Numbered from the stretch's first letter, positions 47,147 through 60,910 are shown. The stretch is DNA of 64,000 nt from Panorpa germanica (GCA_963678705.1 OY783214.1:17030264-17094263), one strand, 5' to 3'. Notes: generated by a model not told the origin, from the letters alone. Program-made: numbers and translations.

Positions 47147-49241
47147 CAATCCATTGAATGCATGGCTCTAGTGTGGCCCCCTTAAGGCTCCTAATAGAAA
47201 CTGTATATAAAATTTATAAAGGAGTGTTTAGACTATCTCATATTAAAATTTGAGCCTCCTAGGTCTATATTGTACCTTACAGTTAACGTTGTAAGCATGC
47301 TATGTCATTGTTGAATGTAACGCTTGTGTAATGCTTGTGCAATCCATTGAATGCATGGCTCTAGTGTGGCCCCCTTAAGGCTCCTAATACATACTGTAAA
47401 TAAAATTTATAAAGGAGTGTCTATACTACCTCATATAAAAATTTAAGCCTCCTACGTCTTTATTGTACTTTGGAATTAACGTTGCAAGCATGCTATGTCA
47501 ATAAATGTAAAGCTTGTGCAACCCATGGAATACATGGCTCCAGCGTGGCCCCCTTAAGGCTCCTAATAGAAACTGTATATAAAATTTATAAAGGAGTGTT
47601 TAGACTATCTCATATTAAAATTTGAGCCTCCTAGGTATATATTGTACCTTACAGTTAACGTTGTAAGCATGCTATGTCATTGTTGAATGTAACGCTTGTG
47701 TAATGCTTGTGCAATCCATTGAATGCATGGCTCTAGTGTGGCCCCCTTAAGGCTCCTAATAGATACTGTATATAAAATTTATAAAGGAGTGTCTATACTA
47801 CCTCATATAAAAATTTCAGACTTCTATCTCTTATGGTTCATGAGATAATAACACTTGAAACTTGATAGAACATTTTAGAACATTTGGTAGTCGAAAAATT
47901 ATTCGAAAATAATGATAATTTAACAAGGTATATTACCGTGAATGTAAAATTTATGACCTATATTAACGTAACTTTTTACGCTGATTTCAAATATGTAATT
48001 TATTTTTTGGTAGGCCTCCCGGTTTTCGAGATATCGGCGTGTCAAGGGTTAAATAATGGAAAGATTTCAAAATGGTTTCCATATTTGAAATCAGCGGGAA
48101 ATTCTACGTTTAAAAACGTTGTTAAATATCGAAAAAAAAACATTTGCTTTTTTGTTAAAATTTTAAAGGTTATACTCTTGTTAATTTTACAAAAAGTTGA
48201 TGGTCTCTGAATGTAAAATTTATGACCTATATTAACGTAACTTTTTACGCTGATTTCAAATATGTAATTTATTTTTTGGTAGGCCTCCCGGTTTTCGAGA
48301 TATCGGCGTGTCAAGGGTTAAATAATGGAAAGATTTCAAAATGGTTTCCAGATTTGAAATCAGCGGGAAATTCTACGTTCAAAAACGTTGTTAAATATCG
48401 AAAAAAAAACATTTGCTTTTTTGTTAAAATTTTAAAGGTTATATACTCTTGTTAATTTTACAAAAAGTTGATGGTCTCTGAATGTAAAATTTATGACCTA
48501 TATTAACGTAACTTTTTACGCTGATTTCAAATATGTAATTTATTTTTTGGTAGGCCTCCCGGTTTTCGAGATATCGGCGTGTCAAGGGTTAAATAATGGA
48601 AATTTTGTCGGCCATTTTGAAAAACTTCTTTTTGCTGTAGCGCCTAAACGGCTGAACCAATTTGAAAATTGTCTATGGCGAAAAGATGTGCAGGGAAATT
48701 CTATATAAAATTACATTTTCCAAATTTTTCCAAGACCCATAGTGCACCTGTAATAACGCTTGTGCAAACCATAGAATGAATGGCTCTAGTGTGGCCCCCT
48801 TATAGCTCCTAATAGAAACATTATATAAATTTTATAAAGGAGTATCTAGACTATCTCATATTGAAATTTGAGCATCCTAAGTGTTTATTGTACTTTGGAA
48901 TTAACGTTGCAAGCATGCTATGTCAATAAATGTAAAGCTTGTGCAACCCATGGAATACATGGCTCTAGCGTGGCCCCCTTAAGGCTCCTAATAGAAACTG
49001 TATATAAAATTTATAAAGGAGTGTTTAGACTATCTCATATTAAAATTTGAGCCTCCTAGGTCTATATTGTACCTTACAGTTAACGTTGTAAGCATGCTAT
49101 GTCATTGTTGAATGTAACGCTTGTGTAATGCTTGTGCAATCCATTGAATGCATGGCTCTAGTGTGGCCCCCTTAAGGCTCCTAATAGATACTGTATATAA
49201 AATCTATAAAGGAGTGTCTATACTACCTCATATAAAAATTT

Positions 49242-49319
49242 CAGATTCCCAGCTCTAAACTGTGCTCTGTAATTAACGTTCCAAGCATAGCATTATGTCA
49301 TATAAAATGTCGTAACGCT
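49242..49319 (+). repeat. E, diverged B-family monomer (unit 31)
   Basis: Same as the E of unit 30. It follows a short X/Y stretch created by the B to X/Y switch near 48890. Confidence 0.88.
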
Positions 49320-49729
49320 AATACATAAAAATAAATACATTTTATTGTAAACTTTAAATAATTTTTGAAAAAGAAATGTATTAGGGCAACATACATTCAT
49401 AACATAAATTGAGGTTTCAAAAAATACTATATAGATTTTATTGCAACCTCTAAATAGAGGTTGCCACTTAAATGTATAGGTTTTATTGCAACCTCTAAAT
49501 AGAGGTTGCCACTTAAATGTATAGGTTTTATTGCAACCTCTAAATAGAGGTTGCCACTTAAATGTATAGGTTTTATTGCAACCTCTAAATAGAGGTTGCC
49601 ACTTAAATGTATAGGATTTATTGCAACCTCTAAATAGAGGTTGCCACTTAAATGTATAGGTTTTATTGCAACCTCTAAATAGAGGTTGCCACTTAAATGT
49701 ATAGATTTTATTGCAACCTCTAAATAGAG
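49320..49729. repeat. 410-bp insert with 45-bp minisatellite D (unit 31)
   Basis: Same structure as the other inserts, with one private change, taggattta, near 49612. Confidence 0.93.
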
Positions 49730-52631
49730 CAATCCATTGAATGCATGGCTCTAGTGTGGCCCCCTTAAGGCTCCTAATAGAAACTGTATATAAAATTTAT
49801 AAAGGAGTGTTTAGACTATCTCATATTAAAATTTGAGCCTCCTAGGTCTATATTGTACCTTACAGTTAACGTTGTAAGCATGCTATGTCATTGTTGAATG
49901 TAACGCTTGTGTAATGCTTGTGCAATCCATTGAATGCATGGCTCTAGTGTGGCCCCCTTAAGGCTCCTAATACATACTGTAAATAAAATTTATAAAGGAG
50001 TGTCTATACTACCTCATATAAAAATTTAAGCCTCCTACGTCTTTATTGTACTTTGGAATTAACGTTGCAAGCATGCTATGTCAATAAATGTAAAGCTTGT
50101 GCAACCCATGGAATACATGGCTCCAGCGTGGCCCCCTTAAGGCTCCTAATAGAAACTGTATATAAAATTTATAAAGGAGTGTTTAGACTATCTCATATTA
50201 AAATTTGAGCCTCCTAGGTCTATATTGTACCTTACAGTTAACGTTGTAAGCATGCTATGTCATTGTTGAATGTAACGCTTGTGTAATGCTTGTGCAATCC
50301 ATTGAATGCATGGCTCTAGTGTGGCCCCCTTAAGGCTCCTAATACATACTGTATATAAAATTTATAAAGGAGTGTCTATACTACCTCATATAAAAATTTA
50401 AGCCTCTTACGTCTTTATTGTACTTTGGAATTAACGTTGCAAGCATGCTATGTCAATAAATGTAAAGCTTGTGCAACCCATGGAATACATGGCTCTAGCG
50501 TGGCCCCCTTAAGGCTCCTAATAGAAACTGTATATAAAATTTATAAAGGAGTGTTTAGACTATCTCATATTAAAATTTGAGCCTCCTAGGTCTATATTGT
50601 ACCTTACAGTTAACGTTGTAAGCATGCTATGTCATTGTTGAATGTAACGCTTGTGTAATGCTTGTGCAATCCATTGAATGCATGGCTCTAGTGTGGCCCC
50701 CTTAAGGCTCCTAATAGATACTGTATATAAAATTTATAAAGGAGTGTCTATACTACCTCATATAAAAATTTAAGCCTCCTACGTCTTTATTGTACTTTGG
50801 AATTAACGTTGCAAGCATGCTATGTCAATAAATGTAAAGCTTGTGCAACCCATGGAATACATGGCTTTAGCGTGGCCCCCTTAAGGCTCCTAATAGAAAC
50901 TGTATATAAAATTTATAAAGGAGTGTTTAGACTATCTCATATTAAAATTTGAGCCTCCTAGGTCTATATTGTACCTTACAGTTAACGTTGTAAGCATGCT
51001 ATGTCATTGTTGAATGTAACGCTTGTGTAATGCTTGTGCAATCCATTGAATGCATGGCTCTAGTGTGGCCCCCTTAAGGCTCCTAATAGATACTGTATAT
51101 AAAATTTATAAAGGAGTGTCTATACTACCTCATATGAAAATTTAAGCCTCCTACGTCTTTATTGTACTTTGGAATTAACGTTGCAAGCATGCTATGTCAA
51201 TAAATGTAAAGCTTGTGCAACCCATGAAATACATGGCTCTAGCGTGGCCCCCTTAAGGCTCCTAATAGAAACTGTATATGAAATTTATAAAGGAGTGTTT
51301 AGACTATCTCATATTAAAATTTGAGCCTCCTAGGTCTATATTGTACCTTACAGTTAACGTTGTAAGCATGCTATGTCATTGTTGAATGTAACGCTTGTGT
51401 AATGCTTGTGCAATCCATTGAATGCATGGCTCTAGTGTGGCCCCCTTAAGGCTCCTAATAGATACTGTATATAAAATTTATAAAGGAGTATCTATACTAT
51501 CTCATATAAAAATTTAAGCCTCCTACGTCTTTATTGTACTTTGGAATTTACGTTGCAAGCATGCTATGTCAATAAATGTAAAGCTAGTGCAACCCATGGA
51601 ATACATGGCTCTAGCGTGGCCCCCTTAAGGCTCCTAATAGAAACTGTATATAAAATTTATAAAGGAGTGTTTAGACTATCTCATATTAAAATTTGAGCCT
51701 CCTAGGTCTATATTGTACCTTACAGTTAACGTTGTAAGCATGCTATGTCATTGTTGAATGTAACGCTTGTGTAATGCTTGTGCAATCCATTGAATGCATG
51801 GCTCTAGTGTGGCCCCCTTAAGGCTCCTAATAGATACTGTATATAAAATTTATAAAGGAGTGTCTATACTACCTCATATGAAAATTTAAGCCTCCTACGT
51901 CTTTATTGTACTTTGGAATTAACGTTGCAAGCATGCTTTGTCAATAAATGTAAAGCTTGTGCAACCCATGAAATACATGGCTCTAGCGTGGCCCCCTTAA
52001 GGCTCCTAATAGAAACTGTGTATAAAATTTATAAAGGAGTGTTTAGACTATCTCATATTAAAATTTGAGCCTCCTAGGTCTATATTGTACCTTACAGTTA
52101 ACGTTGTAAGCATGCTATGTCATTGTTGAATGTAACGCTTGTGTAATGCTTGTGCAATCCATTGAATGCATGGCTCTAGTGTGGCCCCCTTAAGGCTCCT
52201 AATAGATACTGTATATAAAATTTATAAAGGAGTATCTATACTATCTCATATAAAAATTTAAGCCTCCTACGTCTTTATTGTACTTTGGAATTAACGTTGC
52301 AAGCATGCTATGTCAATAAATGTAAAGCTAGTGCAACCCATGGAATACATGGCTCTAGCGTGGCCCCCTTAAGGCTCCTAATAGAAACTGTATATAAAAT
52401 TTATAAAGGAGTGTTTAGACTATCTCATATTAAAATTTGAGCCTCCTAGGTATATATTGTACCTTACAGTTAACGTTGTAAGCATGCTATGTCATTGTTG
52501 AATGTAACGCTTGTGTAATGCTTGTGCAATCCATTGAATGCATGGCTCTAGTGTGGCCCCCTTAAGGCTCCTAATAGATACTGTATATAAAATTTATAAA
52601 GGAGTGTCTATACTACCTCATATAAAAATTT
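49730..52631 (+). repeat. Longest X/Y dimer array (2,902 bp)
   Basis: The longest continuous X/Y stretch of the window. It contains a visible 744-bp (two-dimer) tandem duplication marked by catatgaaaa, cccatgaaatac, ctatactatctc and aaagctagtg. Confidence 0.93.
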
Positions 52632-53863
52632 CAGACTTCTATCTCTTATGGTTCATGAGATAATAACACTTGAAGCTTGATAGAACATTTTAGAACATTT
52701 GGTAGTCGAAAAATTATTCGAAAAAAATGATATTTTAACAAGGTATATTACCGTGAATGTAAAATTTATGACCTATATTAACGTAACTTTTTACGCTGAT
52801 TTCAAATATGTAATTTATTTTTTGGTAGGCCTCCCGGTTTTCGAGATATCGGCGTGTCAAGGGTTAAATAATGGAAAGATTTCAAAATGGTTTCCATATT
52901 TGAAATCAGCGGGAAATTCTACGTTTAAAAACGTTGTTAAATATCGAAAAAAAAACATTTGCTTTTTTGTTAAAATTTTAAAGGTTATACTCTTGTTAAT
53001 TTTACAAAAAGTTGATGGTCTCTGAATGTAAAATTTATGACCTATATTAACGTAACTTTTTACGCTGATTTCAAATATGTAATTTATTTTTTGGTAGGCC
53101 TCCCGGTTTTCGAGATATCGGCGTGTCAAGGGTTAAATAATGGAAAGATTTCAAAATGGTTTCCAGATTTGAAATCAGCGGGAAATTCTACGTTCAAAAA
53201 CGTTGTTAAATATCGAAAAAAAAACATTTGCTTTTTTGTTAAAATTTTAAAGGTTATATACTCTTGTTAATTTTACAAAAAGTTGATGGTCTCTGAATGT
53301 AAAATTTATGACCTATATTAACGTAACTTTTTACGCTGATTTCAAATATGTAATTTATTTTTTGGTAGGCCTCCCGGTTTTCGAGATATCGGCGTGTCAA
53401 GGGTTAAATAATGGAAATTTTGTCGGCCATTTTGAAAAACTTCTTTTTGCTGTAGCGCCTAAACGGCTGAACCAATTTGAAAATTGTCTATGGCGACAAG
53501 ATGCGCAGGGAAATTCTATATAAAATTACATTTTCCAAATTTTTCCAAGACCCATAGTGCACCTGTAATAACGCTTGTGCAAACCATAGAATGAATGGCT
53601 CTAGTGTGGCCCCCTTATAGCTCCTAATAGAAACATTATATAAATTTTATAAAGGAGTATCTAGACTATCTCATATTAAAATTTGAGCATCCTAAGTGTT
53701 TATTGTACCTTGTAATTAACGTTGCAAGCATGCTATGTCAATAAATGTAACGCTTGTGCAAACCATAGAATGCATGGCTCTAGTGTGGCCCCCTTAAGGC
53801 TCCTAATAGAAACATTATATAAATTTTATAAAGGAGTATCTAGACTATCTCATATAAAAATTT
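52632..53863 (+). repeat. Unit 32, type I HOR lacking one B (1,232 bp)
   Basis: L 52632-52754, A 52755-53023, 271-bp A 53024-53294, A5 53295-53417, T 53418-53568 (private gcgacaag), B 53569-53747, chimeric Bt 53748-53863. It has the same chimeric Bt as unit 28, so the two share a duplication history. Confidence 0.94.
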
Positions 53864-55632
53864 CAGACTTCTATCTCTTATGGTTCATGAGATAATAACA
53901 CTTGAAGCTTGATAGAACATTTTAGAACATTTGGTAGTCGAAAAATTATTCGAAAAAAATGATATTTTAACAAGGTATATTACCGTGAATGTAAAATTTA
54001 TGACCTATATTAACGTAACTTTTTACGCTGATTTCAAATATGTAATTTATTTTTTGGTAGGCCTCCCGGTTTTCGAGATATCGGCGTGTCAAGGGTTAAA
54101 TAATGGAAAGATTTCAAAATGGTTTCCATATTTGAAATCAGCGGGAAATTCTACGTTTAAAAACGTTGTTAAATATCGAAAAAAAAACATTTGCTTTTTT
54201 GTTAAAATTTTAAAGGTTATACTCTTGTTAATTTTACAAAAAGTTGATGGTCTCTGAATGTAAAATTTATGACCTATATTAACGTAACTTTTTACGCTGA
54301 TTTCAAATATGTAATTTATTTTTTGGTAGGCCTCCCGGTTTTCGAGATATCGGCGTGTCAAGGGTTAAATAATGGAAAGATTTCAAAATGGTTTCCAGAT
54401 TTGAAATCAGCGGGAAATTCTACGTTCAAAAACGTTGTTAAATATCGAAAAAAAAACATTTGCTTTTTTGTTAAAATTTTAAAGGTTATATACTCTTGTT
54501 AATTTTACAAAAAGTTGATGGTCTCTGAATGTAAAATTTATGACCTATATTAACGTAACTTTTTACGCTGATTTCAAATATGTAATTTATTTTTTGGTAG
54601 GCCTCCCGGTTTTCGAGATATCGGCGTGTCAAGGGTTAAATAATGGAAATTTTGTCGGCCATTTTGAAAAACTTCTTTTTGCTGTAGCGCCTAAACGGCT
54701 AAACCAATTTGAAAATTGTCTATGGCGAAAAGATGCGCAGGGAAATTCTATATAAAATTACATTTTCCAAATTTTTCCAAGACCCATAGTGCACCTGTAA
54801 TAACGCTTGTGCAAACCATAGAATGAATGGCTCTAGTGTGGCCCCCTTATAGCTCCTAATAGAAACATTATATAAATTTTATAAAGGAGTATCTAGACTA
54901 TCTCATATTAAAATTTGAGCATCCTAAGTGTTTATTGTACCTTGTAATTAACGTTGCAAGCATGCTATGTCAATAAATGTAACGCTTGTGCAAACCATAG
55001 AATGCATGGCTCTAGTGTGGCCCCCTTAAGGCTCCTAATAGAAACATTATATAAATTTTATAAAGGAGTATCTAGACTATCTCATATTAAAATTTGAGCA
55101 TCCTAAGTGTTTATTGTACCTTGTAATTAACGTTGCAAGCATGCTATGTCAATAAATGTAACGCTTGTGCAAACCATAGAATGCATGGCTCTAGTGTGGC
55201 CCCCTTAAGGCTCCTAATAGAAACATTATATAAATTTTATAAAGGAGTATCTAGACTATCTCATATTAAAATTTGAGCATCCTAAGTGTTTATTGTACCT
55301 TGTAATTAACGTTGCAAGCATGCTATGTCAATAAATGTAACGCTTGTGCAAACCATAGAATGCATGGCTCTAGTGTGGCCCCCTTAAGGCTCCTAATAGA
55401 AACATTATATAAATTTTATAAAGGAGTATCTAGACTATATCATATTAAAATTTGAGCATCCTAAGTCTTTATTGTACCTTGTAATTAACGTTGCAAGCAT
55501 GCTATGTCAATAAATGTAACGCTTGTGCAAACCATAGAATGCATGGCTCTAGTGTGGCCCCCTTAAGGCTCCTAATAGAAACATTATATAAATTTTATAA
55601 AGGAGAGTCTAGACTACCTCATATAAAAATTT
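53864..55632 (+). repeat. Unit 33, type I HOR with two extra B (1,769 bp)
   Basis: L 53864-53986, A 53987-54255, 271-bp A 54256-54526, A5 54527-54649, T 54650-54800 (ggctaaacc), B 54801-54979, 54980-55158, 55159-55337 and 55338-55516, Bt 55517-55632. The first three B carry aagtgttta, so the position-1 variant has spread into neighbouring copies. Confidence 0.94.
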
Positions 55633-56144
55633 CAGACTTCTATCTCTTATGGTTCATGAGATAATAACACTTGAAGCTTGATAGAACATTTTAGAACATT
55701 TGGTAGTCGAAAAATTATTCGAAAAAAATGATATTTTAACAAGGTATATTACCGTGAATGTAAAATTTATGACCTATATTAACGTAACTTTTTACGCTGA
55801 TTTAAAATATGTAATTTATTTTTTGGTAGGCCTCCCGGTTTTCGAGATATCGGCGTGTCAAGGGTTAAATAATGGAAAGATTTCAAAATGGTTTCCATAT
55901 TTGAAATCAGCGGGAAATTCTACGTTTAAAAACGTTGTTAAATATCGAAAAAAAAACATTTGCTTTTTTGTTAAAATTTTAAAGGTTATACTCTTGTTAA
56001 TTTCACAAAAAGTCGATGGTCTCCAAATGTAAAATTTATAACGTATTGTGACGTAACTTTTTACGCTGATTTCAAATATGCAATTTATTTTTTGGTAGGC
56101 CTCCCGGTTTTCGAAATATCGGCGTGTCAAGGGTTAAATAATGG

Positions 56145-56270
56145 ACATTTGCTTTTATCGTTACGACATTTGTTTTTATCATTACGACATTTGTTTTTAT
56201 CATTACGACATTTGTTTTTATCATTACGACATTTGTTTTTATCGTTACGACATTTGTTTTTATCGTTACG
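56145..56270 (+). repeat. C minisatellite, 6 x 21 bp (unit 34)
   Basis: Same six-copy structure and variant order as the other C arrays. Confidence 0.95.
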
Positions 56271-56930
56271 GCCGTTTATATTTAAAATTATAATAATGTG
56301 CCCCCTAATAGAAACTGTATATAAAATTTATAAAGGAGTGTTTAGACTATCTCATATTAAAATTTGAGCCTCCTAGGTCTATATTGTACCTTACAGTTAA
56401 CGTTGTAAGCATGCTATGTCATTGTTGAATGTAACGCTTGTGTAATGCTTGTGCAATCCATTGAATGCATGGCTCTAGTGTGGCCCCCTTAAGGCTCCTA
56501 ATAGATACTGTATATAAAATTTATAAAGGAGTATCTATACTACCTCATATAAAAATTTAAGCCTCCTACGTCTTTATTGTACTTTGGAATTAACGTTGCA
56601 AGCATGCTATGTCAATAAATGTAAAGCTTGTGCAACCCATGGAATACATGGCTCTAGCGTGGCCCCCTTAAGGCTCCTAATAGAAACTGTATATAAAATT
56701 TATAAAGGAGTGTTTAGACTATCTCATATTAAAATTTGAGCCTCCTAGGTCTATATTGTACCTTACAGTTAACGTTGTAAGCATGCTATGTCATTGTTGA
56801 ATGTAACGCTTGTGTAATGCTTGTGCAATCCATTGAATGCATGGCTCTAGTGTGGCCCCCTTAAGGCTCCTAATAGATACTGTATATAAAATTTATAAAG
56901 GAGTGTCTATACTACCTCATATAAAAATTT

Positions 56931-57008
56931 CAGATTCCCAGCTCTAAACTGTGCTCTGTAATTAACGTTCCAAGCATAGCATTATGTCATATAAAATGTC
57001 GTAACGCT
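56931..57008 (+). repeat. E, diverged B-family monomer (unit 34)
   Basis: Same as the E of units 30 and 31. Confidence 0.88.
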
Positions 57009-57418
57009 AATACATAAAAATAAATACATTTTATTGTAAACTTTAAATAATTTTTGAAAAAGAAATGTATTAGGGCAACATACATTCATAACATAAATTG
57101 AGGTTTCAAAAAATACTATATAGATTTTATTGCAACCTCTAAATAGAGGTTGCCACTTAAATGTATAGGTTTTATTGCAACCTCTAAATAGAGGTTGCCA
57201 CTTAAATGTATAGGTTTTATTGCAACCTCTAAATAGAGGTTGCTACTTAAATGTATAGGTTTTATTGCAACCTCTAAATAGAGGTTGCCACTTAAATGTA
57301 TAGGTTTTATTGCAACCTCTAAATAGAGGTTGCCACTTAAATGTATAGGTTTTATTGCAACCTCTAAATAGAGGTTGCCACTTAAATGTATAGATTTTAT
57401 TGCAACCTCTAAATAGAG
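57009..57418. repeat. 410-bp insert with 45-bp minisatellite D (unit 34)
   Basis: Same structure as the other inserts, with one private change, gttgctact, near 57240. It falls just outside the palindrome stem. Confidence 0.93.
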
Positions 57419-58832
57419 CAATCCATTGAATGCATGGCTCTAGTGTGGCCCCCTTAAGGCTCCTAATAGAAACTGTATATAAAATTTATAAAGGAGTGTT
57501 TAGACTATCTCATATTAAAATTTGAGCCTCCTAGGTCTATATTGTACCTTACAGTTAACGTTGTAAGCATGCTATGTCATTGTTGAATGTAACGCTTGTG
57601 TAATGCTTGTGCAATCCATTGAATGCATGGCTCTAGTGTGGCCCCCTTAAGGCTCCTAATACATACTGTAAATAAAATTTATAAAGGAGTGTCTATACTA
57701 CCTCATATAAAAATTTAAGCCTCCTACGTCTTTATTGTACTTTGGAATTAACGTTGCAAGCATGCTATGTCAATAAATGTAAAGCTTGTGCAACCCATGG
57801 AATACATGGCTCCAGCGTGGCCCCCTTAAGGCTCCTAATAGAAACTGTATATAAAATTTATAAAGGAGTGTTTAGACTATCTCATATTAAAATTTGAGCC
57901 TCCTAGGTCTATATTGTACCTTACAGTTAACGTTGTAAGCATGCTATGTCATTGTTGAATGTAACGCTGGTGTAATGCTTGTGCAATCCATTGAATGCAT
58001 GGCTCTAGTGTGGCCCCCTTAAGGCTCCTAATAGATACTGTATATAAAATTTATAAAGGAGTGTCTATACTACCTCATATAAAAATTTAAGCCTCCTACG
58101 TCTTTATTGTACTTTGGAATTAACGTTGCAAGCATGCTATGTCAATAAATGTAAAGCTTGTGCAACCCATGGAATACATGGCTCTAGCGTGGCCCCCTTA
58201 AGGCTCCTAATAGAAACTGTATATAAAATTTATAAAGGAGTGTTTAGACTATCTCATATTAAAATTTGAGCCTCCTAGGTCTATATTGTACCTTACAGTT
58301 AACGTTGTAAGCATGCTATGTCATTGTTGAATGTAACGCTTGTGTAATGCTTGTGCAATTCATTGAATGCATGGCTCTAGTGTGGCCCCCTTAAGGCTCC
58401 TAATAGATACTGTATATAAAATTTATAAAGGAGTGTCTATACTACCTCATATAAAAATTTAAGCCTCCTACGTCTTTATTGTACTTTGGAATTAACGTTG
58501 CAAGCATGCTATGTCAATAAATGTAAAGCTTGTGCAACCCATGGAATACATGGCTCCAGCGTGGCCCCCTTAAGGCTCCTAATAGAAACTGTATATAAAA
58601 TTTATAAAGGAGTGTTTAGACTATCTCATATTAAAATTTGAGCCTCCTAGGTCTATATTGTACCTTACAGTTAACGTTGTAAGCATGCTATGTCATTGTT
58701 GAATGTAACGCTTGTGTAATGCTTGTGCAATCCATTGAATGCATGGCTCTAGTGTGGCCCCCTTAAGGCTCCTAATAGATACTGTATATAAAATTTATAA
58801 AGGAGTGTCTATACTACCTCATATAAATATTT
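57419..58832 (+). repeat. X/Y dimer array after the E/D insert (1,414 bp)
   Basis: Same length as the array after the insert in unit 27, but with different private variants (tccagcg, ctgtaaataaaat). Confidence 0.93.
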
Positions 58833-60243
58833 CAGACTTCTATCTCTTATGGTTCATGAGATAATAACACTTGAAGCTTGATAGAACATTTTAGAACATT
58901 TGGTAGTCGAAAAATTATTCGAAAAAAATGATATTTTAACAAGGTATATTACCGTGAATGTAAAATTTATGACCTATATTAACGTAACTTTTTACGCTGA
59001 TTTCAAATATGTAATTTATTTTTTGGTAGGCCTCCCGGTTTTCGAGATATCGGCGTGTCAAGGGTTAAATAATGAAAAGATTTCAAAATGGTTTCCATAT
59101 TTGAAATCAGCGGGAAATTCTACGTTTAAAAACGTTGTTAAATATCGAAAAAAAAACATTTGCTTTTTTGTTAAAATTTTAAAGGTTATACTCTTGTTAA
59201 TTTTACAAAAAGTTGATGGTCTCTGAATGTAAAATTTATGACCTATATTAACGTAACTTTTTACGCTGATTTCAAATATGTAATTTATTTTTTGGTAGGC
59301 CTCCCGGTTTTCGAGATATCGGCGTGTCAAGGGTTAAATAATGGAAAGATTTCAAAATGGTTTCCAGATTTGAAATCAGCGGGAAATTCTACGTTCAAAA
59401 ACGTTGTTAAATATCGAAAAAAAAACATTTGCTTTTTTGTTAAAATTTTAAAGGTTATATACTCTTGTTAATTTTACAAAAAGTTGATGGTCTCTGAATG
59501 TAAAATTTATGACCTATATTAACGTAACTTTTTACGCTGATTTCAAATATGTAATTTATTTTTTGGTAGGCCTCCCAGTTTTCGAGATATCGGCGTGTCA
59601 AGGGTTAAATAATGGAAATTTTGTCGGCCATTTTGAAAAACTTCTTTTTGCTGTAGCGCCTAAACGGCTAAACCAATTTGAAAATTGTCTATGGCGAAAA
59701 GATGCGCAGGGAAATTCTATATAAAATTACATTTTCCAAATTTTTCCAAGACCCATAGTGCACCTGTAATAACGCTTGTGCAAACCATAGAATGAATGGC
59801 TCTAGTGTGGCCCCCTTATAGCTCCTAATAGAAACATTATATAAATTTTATAAAGGAGTATCTAGACTATCTCATATTAAAATTTGAGCATCCTAAGTGT
59901 TTATTGTACCTTGTAATTAACGTTGCAAGCATGCTATGTCAATAAATGTAACGCTTGTGCAAACCATAGAATGCATGGCTCTAGTGTGGCCCCCTTAAGG
60001 CTCCTAATAGAAACATTATATAAATTTTATAAAGGAGTATCTAGACTATCTCATATTAAAATTTGAGCATCCTAAGTCTTTATTGTACCTTGTAATTAAC
60101 GTTGCAAGCATGCTATGTCAATAAATGTAACGCTTGTGCAAACCATAGAATGCATGGCTCTAGTGTGGCCCCCTTAAGGCTCCTAATAGAAACATTATAT
60201 AAATTTTATAAAGGAGAGTCTAGACTACCTCATATAAAAATTT
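58833..60243 (+). repeat. Unit 35, type I HOR (1,411 bp)
   Basis: L 58833-58955, A 58956-59224 (private aataatgaaaag), 271-bp A 59225-59495, A5 59496-59618 (cctcccagtt), T 59619-59769 (ggctaaacc), B 59770-59948 and 59949-60127, Bt 60128-60243. Confidence 0.95.
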
Positions 60244-60755
60244 CAGACTTCTATCTCTTATGGTTCATGAGATAATAACACTTGAAGCTTGATAGAACAT
60301 TTTAGAACATTTGGTAGTCGAAAAATTATTCGAAAAAAATGATATTTTAACAAGGTATATTACCGTGAATGTAAAATTTATGACCTATATTAACGTAACT
60401 TTTTACGCTGATTTAAAATATGTAATTTATTTTTTGGTAGGCCTCCCGGTTTTCGAGATATCGGCGTGTCAAGGGTTAAATAATGGAAAGATTTCAAAAT
60501 GGTTTCCATATTTGAAATCAGTGGGAAATTCTACGTTTAAAAACGTTGTTAAATATCGAAAAAAAAACATTTGCTTTTTTGTTAAAATTTTAAAGGTTAT
60601 ACTCTTGTTAATTTCACAAAAAGTCGATGGTCTCCAAATGTAAAATTTATAACGTATTGTGACGTAACTTTTTACGCTGATTTCAAATATGCAATTTATT
60701 TTTTGGTAGGCCTCCCGGTTTTCGAAATATCGGCGTGTCAAGGGTTAAATAATGG

Positions 60756-60881
60756 ACATTTGCTTTTATCGTTACGACATTTGTTTTTATCATTACGACA
60801 TTTGTTTTTATCATTACGACATTTGTTTTTATCATTACGACATTTGTTTTTATCGTTACGACATTTGTTTTTATCGTTACG
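60756..60881 (+). repeat. C minisatellite, 6 x 21 bp (unit 36)
   Basis: Same six-copy structure and variant order as the other C arrays. Confidence 0.95.
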
Positions 60882-60910
60882 GCCGTTTATATTTAAAATT
60901 ATAATAATGT

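Larger units (their letters stand above)
45361..47816 (+). repeat. Unit 30, type II HOR with E/D insert (2,456 bp)
   Basis: L 45361-45483 (gataaaac), A 45484-45752, A2c 45753-45872 (aaatatctgcg), C 45873-45998, spacer 45999-46027, X/Y array 46028-46658, E 46659-46736, insert 46737-47146, X/Y array 47147-47816. The X/Y total is 744 bp (two dimers) shorter than in unit 34. Confidence 0.93.
47817..52631 (+). repeat. Unit 31, longest HOR, a type I/type II chimera (4,815 bp)
   Basis: It starts as type I: L 47817-47939, A 47940-48208, 271-bp A 48209-48479, A5 48480-48602, T 48603-48753, B from 48754. Inside that first B it switches to X/Y sequence, between about 48883 and 48894. It then holds E 49242-49319, the insert 49320-49729 and the longest X/Y array of the window, 49730-52631. 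It has no A2c or C. Confidence 0.92.
55633..58832 (+). repeat. Unit 34, type II HOR with E/D insert (3,200 bp)
   Basis: L 55633-55755, A 55756-56024, A2c 56025-56144, C 56145-56270, spacer 56271-56299, X/Y array 56300-56930, E 56931-57008, insert 57009-57418, X/Y array 57419-58832. The X/Y plus insert part has the same total length as in unit 27. Confidence 0.93.
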
